NCBI GenBank assembly: GCA_016858145.1
Contig: JAEHOE010000130.1
Location: 186,001-250,000 of the forward strand
Origin: Edaphochlamys debaryana
Lineage: Eukaryota > Chlorophyta > Chlorophyceae > Chlamydomonadales
Length of the DNA stretch: 64,000 nucleotides
Reading direction: 5' to 3'
Shown here: in pieces, positions 55,201-64,000 of the stretch
How positions within the stretch are numbered: the stretch's first letter is position 1
Layout: every line of letters starts with the position of its first letter
Position numbers and translations under genes: made by a program
Notes under the pieces: generated by a model
The model's input: the letters and a program-made list of their open reading frames with translations, nothing else
What the model was told of the DNA's origin: nothing
Database searches by the model: none

Positions 55201-58200
55201 GCCCCACCTCACAGTTGAACGGGATCCACCCCGCCCTCCTGCTCCTCTTCCAACCCGCGCCCCACCTTGCTGTTGACGTACTGCGTGTAGTTCCCCGGGT
55301 AGGTGGTGGACACGCCCCGCTCCGTCTCCACGATCTTGGTGCACAGCTGGTCCAGGAACTCACGGTCGTGGGACACAATCACCATGGGCACCTCCTGCAA
55401 GTGGGAGGAAAGGGGGGATGAAGGGGGGGAGTTGAGGGGGGCAGGAGAGAAACAGGAGGGCTGGAGCGGCAACCAGCGAGCCCGATGCGCATGGTGGCCA
55501 AGCGCCCCTGCTCCCGTGCCCCGTGTTCCCTCATCCACTGCTCCTCTCCCTCCATCTGCCCCTGTCCCTCTCTATCCTCTCCCCGTTTGACCCTCCCGAC
55601 CTCCTTCCGACCGACCTGCTTCTTGAGGTAGCCCTCCAGCCACTGGATGGCGTCCAGGTCCAGGTGGTTGGTGGGCTCGTCCAGCAGCAGCAGGTCGGGG
55701 TCCTGAGGGGCGGGGGCGGCGGGTGGCGGGGAGGTCAGGGTCAGTCAAGGTGCATGCTAACACGCTACGCTGCACAGTCCACACCGTCCCCATAAACCCA
55801 TACCCCGTCCCCTTCCTCCCCTCCCCTCCCGCCCCCCTTCCCCCCACCTGCAGCAGCAGCTTGCCCAGGCACATGCGCATCTGCCAGCCGCCGCTGAAGG
55901 CCGCCACCAGGCGGTCGTTGTCCTCCTGCTTGAACCCCAGCTCCGGCATCATCTGGTCAATCTTCTTGTCCAGCAGGTCAACGTCCAGGTCAACCACCTA
56001 ATGGCAGCCAGCAGGGGGTAGGAGGGAAGGGATGGCGAGGGTGGATCTCCTTGTCGAAGGCCCCAGGTGGCGAGGGAAGGCGTTGCAGCTCAGCGGTCGA
56101 GCGCCGGGCCACACAGCCGGTGGGGCGGCCGCACGGCTGCGCATGCCGCCGCCTGACAGCCCGTGGCTCGCTTGTTGCGCTGCTAAGGCTGTCGGCCCAG
56201 GCTCCGCGCCTGCGCCGCAACCCCCCTCCCCGCTCGCCGCGGGCTTGGGCCCTCACTACAGACCCCTGCCTCGCTGTGCTGTCAGAGTACCTGGGCACCG
56301 CGCCCCCTTGCATGTGGGTTTGCGCCCCACCATCCGTCCCAGCCCCGGCGTCGGCCCCTCCGTAAGGCCGCGTGAACGGGAAGCTCAGCGGCTCGGTGCC
56401 CCGTGGCAGCGCTCTGCACACGGCCCCCGGCCTTGCGCGTGTGCCCCCCGGACCAGGGTGTCGGGTTGCCTGGGCTCACGCGGGACCGACTGCGGCGGTT
56501 CTTCCCAGCGGGCTGCCCAGTTGAAGCTCTTTTGTCGCCTGCCACGCCTCAGCCAACGCACGTAACCATGATGGGCGTTTGGTGGACTGGGCAGGCCTTG
56601 CGGGGAGGCCCCCGCAGAGAGGTGGACCGCTTCGCCACATCCTCCCTCGCGCCGCGCCAGCTTATATGCCCTAGGCCCCGGCAGACCCGAGCCCCCAGTC
56701 CCCTTGCAGCCAATTCCCACCACCACCACACTGCACGCTCCACAACTGCCGCTACCTCTTACCCCCCTTCCCCTCCAGTTCGTCCGTTGTTGAACCAACC
56801 CCGTCCCATTCCCCGCAGTTCGTCAGTTGTTGAAACAACCCCGTCCCATTCCCCGCCTCCTCCCGCAGCCTACCTTGTTGTTCAGCTTCTCCAGCTCGTC
56901 CAGGATGTTCTGCATGAGGTCCATGTCGTCGCCCACGCTCTCCAGCGACATGGACAGCTCCTCCTGCCGCCGCTTCACCTGAGGGGTGGCGGAGGGGCGT
57001 GGGGATGAGGACTGCGGGGCAAGACCACGTCCCCCGCTTCCCCTGTTTCCCGTTGCACTGCTGCTTCCCCACGTCTGGCCCGGCCCCGCCTTGCTCGTTC
57101 AAGACGCTAGGCTCACAGTCGACGCGACGCGTAAGCCCAGCCCGGCCGGAAGGCTGCACGCGCCCCACCGGCTGCGGCGTCCCCTCCTGCATGCCCCCGC
57201 GCGCCCCGCCCTCCGCCCTTCTGCTCTCAGATTCGCTGCCGCATACCGCCCCGTTCCCCCGCCCCACCCGCATCTGGGTCTCGTACACCGAGTAGAACTC
57301 CTCCCGCACAGTGCGACCCGGCTGCACGTCGAACTCCTGCGGGGGCGCAAGCAGGCGGCAGGGAACGCCAGGAGCCGTCAGCAGCCATCACTTTCCAGCT
57401 CCTTCCCCTCTCCTGCCCTCGCTCTCTTCCTCAACGGTCTTGTCCCCTTCTACCCGGCCAGCGCTCGACCATCCAGCCAAGGCCGCAAGGCCGCGCCCCG
57501 CAGACCTCGCCACCCCGGGCTCCACCGGCCCCAGCTTGCTGCCCGGCACCCGCTGCTGTAGAGCGCTACCCCCCTGGCCCGCTGCCCCCGCGCGCCGCGC
57601 TCGCCTGCGCCAGGTAAGCGATGCGCATGTTCCTGCGCGCCTTGATGACCTCCCCGCTGTCGGGCTGCAGGCGGCCCATGATGATCTGCAGCTGCGTGGT
57701 CTTGCCGGCACCGTTGATGCCTGGAGAGGGGCGCGCGGAGCAGGGAGGATGGAGGAGGGGGGAGAGATCAGGTGTGGGGCCGGCATCGGGGTGCCCCGTA
57801 TTGGACGCAATGAACCAGCCTACACTACCGCTCGAGCCCCCCCCCTCCCCCAACTCGAGCGTCCAGGGAGCTCGAGTCGGCCCCCCCCGGCCAAATCCGT
57901 CAGCGCCCGCCCGTCTCACCCACGAGGCCCACGCGCTCGCCCTTCTTGACCTCCCAGGAGCAGTTCTTCAGCACCTGCTGGTTCTTGAACGTCATGGCGA
58001 TCTGGGTCGGGCGGGGCGGAAGGGGCAGCGCGCTGCGGTCAACGCCTGCTCAGAACTCCGTGGGTGGCGGTCAACCGGTATAGTGGACATGACTCAGCCA
58101 AGCTGGGCTAAGCCAGCCTTCCCCCGGTGAGGCAAGCCTGCCCTGTGTCAAGCGGCATGCCGCGCTGGGCGTCGAGCCGTGCTCACCGAGTCGAGGCGGA

Positions 58201-58827
58201 TACCGGAGGAGATGCCGGAAGAGCCGGCCTTGGACTTCTCCGGGTCCGTGTCTGAAAGGGTCTCAACGGTCGGGGCGATGGGCTGCTCCGCAGGGTCCGT
58301 GGGCGGGGCAGCGGCCGGCTGCACCGCAGTCTCGACCTGTGACCAGGAGTCCCCCAAAGTCAGGTGTGCGCGGCCACTGCCTGCGCAGGAAGCCTGCTGG
58401 CTTGCTCCGATGGACTAGGGCGAACCGTCGCTGCAGCCGCGCCGACTGCAGCGCCCGGCGAAGCCGGTGCCCGCGACTCCAGAAGGACATCAGAACCATA
58501 AAGCACGTGCTGGACACTGCCGCCGGGCTCCAGGCAACGTGTGCGCCCGCGCTGCCGCCGGCCTCACAACACTCGCGTTCACAGATTTCTGCTTGCTTAG
58601 CCAGCTCGGTGCCCAGTCCTTCCTACCTCAGTCACCCGAACCACGACGCTGGAACGCCGGCTGCTGGTGCACGGGTCCTCCTCGAGCTGACGAGCCCAGC
58701 GGACCATCGCCGCGGCCATCTTGCGACCCACGCGCGGGCACGTTGTAGCACGACCCCGAGGGACGAAGACGGGTGCGGCGGGCCGCCCAGAGGTGGAGAC
58801 CCTCCGGTCGAGAGCCATTTGCTGCAT
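52283..58827 (-). CDS. ABCF5: ABC-F ATPase, plastid ABCF5 type
   Basis: Eighteen exons (58827-58627, 58336-58187, 58001-57920, 57720-57605, 57336-57268, 56978-56874, 55997-55848, 55702-55616, 55394-55266, 54948-54832, 54597-54375, 54052-53898, 53713-53633, 53489-53427, 53226-53111, 52928-52830, 52623-52545, 52366-52283) encode 701 residues with consistent phases. There are two nucleotide-binding domains and no membrane segments. Domain 1 has GINGAGKTT, signature FSGGWQMRM and Walker [15 protein letters not shown]; domain 2 has [22 protein letters not shown] and [13 protein letters not shown]. The interdomain linker is charged and helical ([18 protein letters not shown]). The end is Lys-rich. 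The N-terminal 67 residues are Arg/Ser-rich like a plastid transit peptide, and plant ABCF5 has the same length (about 690). ABC-F proteins act on ribosomes rather than as transporters. The intron after exon 4 has a GC donor. Confidence 0.95.
56778..56857. repeat. Two-copy 40-bp tandem repeat in an ABCF5 intron
   Basis: 56778-56817 is repeated directly at 56818-56857 with two substitutions and a changed last base. It lies in the large intron between exons 6 and 7, close to the 3' end of exon 6. Confidence 0.9.
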
Positions 58828-59261
58828 TTTGCGCAAAGGCACGAGCGTGGCCCTGTTGGCCGTGGGTATAGCTCTGTATCACTGTGACCGGTGAAGCAAA
58901 CGCAAAGTGCGAAGGTGAGGCGAGGGTGAGGGCCAGATGGCTTGGGGCTTGGTGATGAACGAACGACCCACGGCCCCCCACGAAACACGGCTAACGCTCA
59001 CGGGCAGGCACAAGTAGCACCAATTAGTGCCCGACTCTTAGTGCATAGGGCTCGGCCCCCTCGCCTGGACTTTACCTCCCGGCCACTCGTCGGCAAGTGC
59101 TTTCTGTGAGGCGAAGCAAACGGGAAGTCCCCCTCAATCAACACGAAGCCCCACGCCTAGTGGGTAGGCTAGGCGCTTGAAGCGTGTTGCTACCAAACCG
59201 CGAGCCTCCCACACCTCCACCCAGCTCGCATTGCCGTTCCCGACGCCCGCGCCGCCCAGCG
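58828..59261. promoter_or_regulatory. Divergent promoter of ABCF5 and the transporter gene
   Basis: Only 434 bp separate the two start codons, which point away from each other, so the genes share their upstream region. Both proteins carry plausible plastid transit peptides. No specific motif was identified. Confidence 0.5.
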
Positions 59262-62200
59262 ATGGCTTCACAGGCGTCATTCTGCATGCCTGGAGCCGCT
59301 CGCGTGGCGTCCGCGGCGCGCCTGGCTTCAGGGCCCGCACTGCCCGTGGTCTGGCCAGTGCGTGCCAGGCTGTTTGGCGGCCCCAACCGAGTCAGGGGGC
59401 CGGGGTTGTCTCCACTCTCAGCCCTGCCTTCCGGCCCCGGCAAGGTCCTAGAACGCCCAGCCGCCCCAGCCATCGCCCCGGCCCCCTCCGGCACCGCAAC
59501 CTCGGCCGCCGCCTCGGCTGCCGATGCTGCCGCCACCCCGGCCATGCTGGTGCCCCCGCAAGCGTCCCTCGGAGGACTGGCCTGCCTAGCAATCGTCCCC
59601 CTCCTGTGGGGCACCTACAACCCCTGCATCCGCTACCTCTACGCGGAGCCAGACGCGCTCTCGCCCGCAGCCCTGACGGCAACCCGGACGGTGGTGTCGG
59701 TGAGGCGGGGGGGTTGGGAGGGACGGTGGGGAGGACTCTCGGGCACACAGGACTCCTTGCAATCCTCCCCATACAAGAAGCTTGATACCTGATGCCCTGC
59801 GTGTGCTCCCTGTGCAGGCTGTGGCGCTTCTGCTTCCCGCTGCGATTGGCTGGATGTGGCAGGAGGGCCGGGCAGCTATGGCGCGGTCCCGTGCCGACAG
59901 CGCCGCAGAGGCGAGCAGCAGCGGGGCGGTCGCTGACGGCTCAGTCTCCCACCCCCACCACCACGGCCCCCTCCGCGTGGAGCTGGCGGCAGCTGGGGAC
60001 GGCGCGGCGGAGGGCGTGGCGGCTGCGGCCGACGAGGCGGCGGCGGAAGAGGCGGCGGCGGCGGCGGCTGCCTCCACCTCCGCCAGCTCGACTGGGCTGC
60101 TGGCGGAGCCGCTCAGCACGGTCCGCATGGGCCCGGTGCTGACCACCACGTTCAACAGTGTGGTGATTGCGGGGCTGGAGCTGGGGCTGCTCAACTTCCT
60201 GGGCACGGCGCTGCAGGTGGGGGCGGGGTAGGGCGAGGGATGCTGATGGGTTGTGAGCACGGATGGTCAAGGCACGGTCAAAGCGAGGCGGTACAACGGG
60301 TATGGATGGCTTGATGGTCGGGGCTTGCGGGCTGAAAGGCAGTACAGCTAGGTCAGGCGGGGGTCATTGAGGGCGTGCTGTGTGGCTTAGGCCGCCGTGG
60401 GGCAGGCGCCTGCAGGCCTTAGCGACACTGCTGCGGCCGGGGGCCCAGCCGGCAGCCTGTGCAGCTCGTGCACTGCCGTGCCTTTCTCGAATGAGTGGGG
60501 CCGGCGGCCAGGGCAAGGGGGTCTGAGGTGTGCTCAGCAAGTGCCTCTTCGAGGTCAGGCCACACGGCTTGCCAGCACTCTCCCCTTCTCCTCGTATACC
60601 GTCATCACCTGCTGTGCCGCGCTCCCCCTGCGCCAGGTGGAGGGCCTCCACAGCGTGAGCGCCACCCGCGCCGGCTTCCTGGCGGAGGTGACTGCCGTAC
60701 TGACGCCGCTGGTGTCGTACGCGGCGGGCTACACCATTCCGCCGCAGATGTGGGCGGCGGTGGCGGTGGGCCTGGTGGGCAGCACCATGGTGGCGTACGA
60801 CGCATCTCAGGTACGGGCAGTACGGCAAATACGGCATACGGCAAGCCTGTCGCTGTGCGGTAGCACACGTCAGCGAGCCGCGTCTGTGCCCAGGACAGGG
60901 CCTTGCGTGTTGCTCCTGCACCTGTAGCACAACCTGCGTGTCCGGTTGCTGTGCAGGGCGGGTCGGAAGGGTCACAGGCGGCGCCTGTGGCAGCGCCGGC
61001 CGCGGCGGCGGCAGCGCCTGCAGTGGCCGACTCGGCATCCACGGCGGCGGCGACCGGCGTAGCGGCAACGGCGGCGGCGTCGACGGCGGCTGACGCGGCG
61101 TCCTCGCTGTCCGCAGCGGCGCCTGTCGACCCAGTCACCAGCCTGGCGGCGGCCGCGGCCGCGGTGGCAGAGACTGCCGCCGGCGCACCGACGGGCATTG
61201 AGGTCGGGCCTCCCAGCCTGGAGCTCACGGCCGCTAACGCCGCCAACGCTGTCGCCGCCGCCGCGGCCGCGGCACCGTCAGCCTCCGACGCCGCCTCCCT
61301 GGCGGCGTCGCTTGAACCCGCTGGTCCCGCCTTGTCTGACGCCGCCGCCGCGCTGTCTGACGCCGCCGCCGACGCCGCCGCCAGCGTGGCTGGCGCTGCC
61401 GGCGCAGCGCTGGAGGCCGCCAGCTCGGCGGCGTCGAGCGCCGCCACAGAGGCCGCCGTCGCCGCCGTCTCGAACGCCGCCGCCGCCGCCACCGCTGCCG
61501 CCGAGCCGCTGGCAATCACTGGCGGAGAGACGTACCTTCTGCTGGCCTGCCTCTTCTTCTCCATCTGCACGGGTGGGTCTGCGTCAATTGCTCGGTTGAA
61601 GCCCCGCGTGACCCGCGCTGCTGCTCCAACTAACCCATCTACCCCCCGGCGAGGCATGTGACCTACTTCCAACACTAGCGACCACCATGCAATCCATCCC
61701 CTCCACCCCGAAACCCTTCGTAAAACACCCCGCAGTCCGCATGGGCATCTACTCGCCCCGCATGGACACCGTGCAGCTGGCGGCCATGAAGAAGGTCGGG
61801 CTGAGCAGCATGTCGGTCATGTGGATGGCGACCGCCAGCCTGCGTGAGTGTTGTTGCCCTCGGAAAAGGATGGGGGAGGCGGGAGGGCCGAGGCAAGAGG
61901 GAACACGGCGGGCCCAGCCCTCGCAGGCCCGCGGCTGTGGGGCCTGCGCTGCCGGTATAGGCTGAGCTGGGGCGGCATGACGGCTCCGTGGGGCCAAAAC
62001 GGCAGCACCTGCCTTGCACCGAGCCTTGCCTCGCACCACCTCGTACGGCCGTTCGACACACCTCCCGCTCACAGCCCATCCACCCCACCTTGTCCGCCTC
62101 GTCTTTCGCGCAGAGGGCGGCGCCGCTCTGAGCTCCGCGCTGGCCTTCCCCGACCTGTCGGACCGCGCACCGCTGTCCATTGCGGTGCTGCTCTACAGCG

Positions 62201-62988
62201 GCCTGGGGCCCGGGGCCCTGGCCACCTACCTGCAGGTGCGCGGGCGATCTGGGTGGGAGGGTGGGAGGGTGGGTGGGTGGGTGGGTGGGTGGCGGCGGTT
62301 GGGCCCCAGGAGCGGCGGCTCCAGGTGGGAGGTGGGGTGCAGCGGCCGGGCTACGGCGGCCGGGATCCAGTGGCTGCGGTAGCAGCTGACGGTGGATGGT
62401 GGTGTGATGCGCCCGGGCAACGGTGTGGCCCCGTACCTCGCCGACCGCAGGTGGAGGGTCTGTCCACGGTGCCGGCGACCACGGCGCAGGTGAGGGGGCG
62501 GGAAGGCGGGAACGGGAGCGGAGGCGGGGGCGTGTGGGGCAGGGGTCCCGCGACGATGCGATGTGTGGAGGAACCGACTCTTGCCTTGTCGACGCTGGAG
62601 TGCGCGCGCGAGGGGGCTTCCCAGCCAGCACTACGGGGGAGTGAGCCACTGGTGCCTGCTGCCTCGCGCAAGCTGCCCCTTTCCATGAAATTCAACGCCA
62701 CTATGGCCCCCGTCCATGCACGCTCCCGTCCGCTCTGCCCCGCCCCAGGTCATCTACTCCTTCACGCCCCTCGCCACCGCCTTCTTCGCGCACACCTTCC
62801 TGGGCGGCGAGGCCACCGGCCCCGTGGCCTGGGTGGGCGGCTGCCTGCTCATCGCGGCGGCGCTCATGGCCGCACGGGCGCAGTACGTCCAGGCCAAGGA
62901 GCAGCAGGCGGCGGCGGCAACAGCGGCGGCGGCGGCAGCGGCGGCGGGCCCAAGCGCATCGAATGGGAGCGGGAGCGGGACGCAGTAA
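59262..62988 (+). CDS. DMT/EamA-family transporter, probably in the plastid envelope
   Basis: Eight exons (59262-59699, 59818-60216, 60637-60810, 60957-61572, 61736-61843, 62114-62235, 62451-62489, 62749-62988) encode 711 residues with consistent phases. The first 100 or so residues are Ala/Ser/Pro-rich with few acidic residues, like a chloroplast transit peptide. Membrane segments include CLAIVPLLWGTYNPCIRYLY and AVALLLPAAIGWMW. The two EamA halves end in matching motifs: VEGLHSVSATRAGFLAEVTA before LTPLVSY, and VEGLSTVPATTAQVIYSFTP before LATAFFAHTFLGGE. Two long Ala-rich inserts are unusual, one in exon 2 and one of about 160 residues in exon 4. The protein ends in a soluble Ala/Ser/Gly tail. 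Substrate unknown; plant plastid EamA proteins of this type are the closest match I know. Confidence 0.88.
62246..62295 (+). repeat. G-rich tandem repeat in a transporter intron
   Basis: Repeated GGTGGGAGG and GGTGGGTGG units in the intron after exon 6. The regular GGG runs could form G-quadruplexes on the coding strand. Confidence 0.8.
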
Positions 62989-63442
62989 GGGCAGCATTGG
63001 CGAGGGTGCGAAAGCAGTGGTGTGTGGTGAGCTGGTGAAGGAGCGAGTGCAATCGACGAGGCGAGGCGAGGGTGGAGCGAGAAAAAGTGTTATTGTAGGG
63101 CGCTTGAGCGCGTTTTGCTGTACGAGACGTGGTGGGAGAGCTTGCGAGGTAGGCGAAAGGAGCGTTTGCCTGGCAGAGTAATGCATGTGGAGAGGTGCGC
63201 TAGTGGTGAGCAGACTTCGTTGTTGAGAGGTAGAGAATGGCCGCTTGCCGTCCAGAAGGGGTGAGAGCGTTGGGGCAAGGCCGACGGGCCAGATGCCCAG
63301 TGTACGAATGGAGGCCGAGCACGGCTTGGGCCTGTACGGCATGTATCGCTGCATCATGTTGTGATGATGTCTGTGGGAAGCTTACGTAGCCGTCCCGGGC
63401 TAGCTGTAGTTTCCTGCTTGTGCGTATTAGGGCTCGTTGACG

Positions 63443-63477
<35 letters not shown>

Positions 63478-64000
63478 GCTGGCTGGTTTCGATGCGTGAG
63501 TGTTCTGGCAGAGTCACAACTTTGTTGTGAAGAGGTGGACGAGAACCGGGAAAGACGGGAGTGGTGTGCAGAGGCTGAGAGGAGAGGAACCTGCGAACGA
63601 CATTCCCTTCATTTCTCTTGCCCGATGTCGGCTTCGTTGGCCTGCTTGCAGGACGGTGGGGTGCCATGTCCTCCTGTGGGTGTAGCCGCATGGCCGTATG
63701 CGTTGCAGGCTTGTGCAAGGTAGCCGTGCTTCAAGTGGCTTTCGGTGGCCAGGGATCCTGTTAAGCCCGGTGTCCTGGTGCACGGGGCCGTCAGAGTGAA
63801 GGAGGGTGGCCGATGCTGTGCCATGAGGGACGCTTGGTCACTGGTGCAGTCGTGCGGTTCGTTGGCAGCAAGTTGCATGTGTGGCACGTGCAACCGATTC
63901 GGGAGCCTTCTTCTGGCCTTTCGTTCGGCGTGTGTCGCATGGCTCCTTCGCCAGGCATCGGCTGCGCGCTGCGGTGAGGCGGCCGTGCAGCGGCGTGAAG
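62989..64000. other. Transporter 3' flank to window end
   Basis: No gene supported. No TGTAA was found here, so the transporter 3' UTR end cannot be placed. A (TG)15 microsatellite occupies about 63444-63473. Confidence 0.5.
63444..63473. repeat. TG dinucleotide microsatellite
   Basis: About fifteen uninterrupted TG units. Confidence 0.95.

Noticed and set aside
1..64000. tRNA, rRNA, CRISPR arrays, viral or toxin genes
   Set aside because: None recognised on either strand by eye; a covariance-model scan was not possible, so a short tRNA could have been missed.

Overview
The window is nuclear DNA of a green alga, almost certainly Chlamydomonadales (volvocine type). It is very GC-rich, genes are split by many short GT-AG introns (often GTGCGC or GTGAGT donors with CAG acceptors), TGTAA polyadenylation signals follow several genes, and one gene encodes the green-lineage photosystem II subunit PsbQ. 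It is not prokaryotic: no operons, ribosome-binding sites or CRISPR arrays were seen. Exon models below were built by hand; for most genes all splice phases agree and total coding lengths divide by three.

Layout. 1-183: start of a secreted protein gene (-) running off the left edge, with its upstream 484 bp duplicated at 1744-2227. 3015-4566: unknown gene (-), divergent from 5098-7059, an ER-anchored ubiquitin-conjugating enzyme of the UBE2J2/Ubc6 type (+). 8682-9925: PSBQ (+). 9926-13131: repeat-rich gap with a long hairpin and a candidate TIR element. 13132-24407: Elongator subunit ELP1 (-), 26 exons. Its intron 13 holds an antisense copy of the PSBQ promoter and first exon, and its intron 24 holds a 41-bp perfect hairpin. 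26136-35264: three members of an unrecognised protein family (one -, two +). Two related 0.70-kb elements with 7-bp target duplications sit at 24898-25601 and 35549-36249. 37263-48007: two tandem CDKL-like kinases (-), the second apparently decaying. 48913-51209: leucine-rich-repeat-like protein (-). 52283-58827: plastid-type ABCF5 ATPase (-). 59262-62988: plastid-type DMT/EamA transporter (+).

The conserved genes are ordinary housekeeping functions: wobble-uridine tRNA modification, ER ubiquitination, the oxygen-evolving complex, ribosome-associated ABCF and an envelope transporter. They do not form one pathway. The novelty lies in the lineage-specific parts: the three-gene family with a shared roughly 100-residue C-terminal domain, the kinase pair with a two-codon first exon and a conserved tail, the hairpins, the duplicated promoters and the small transposable elements.
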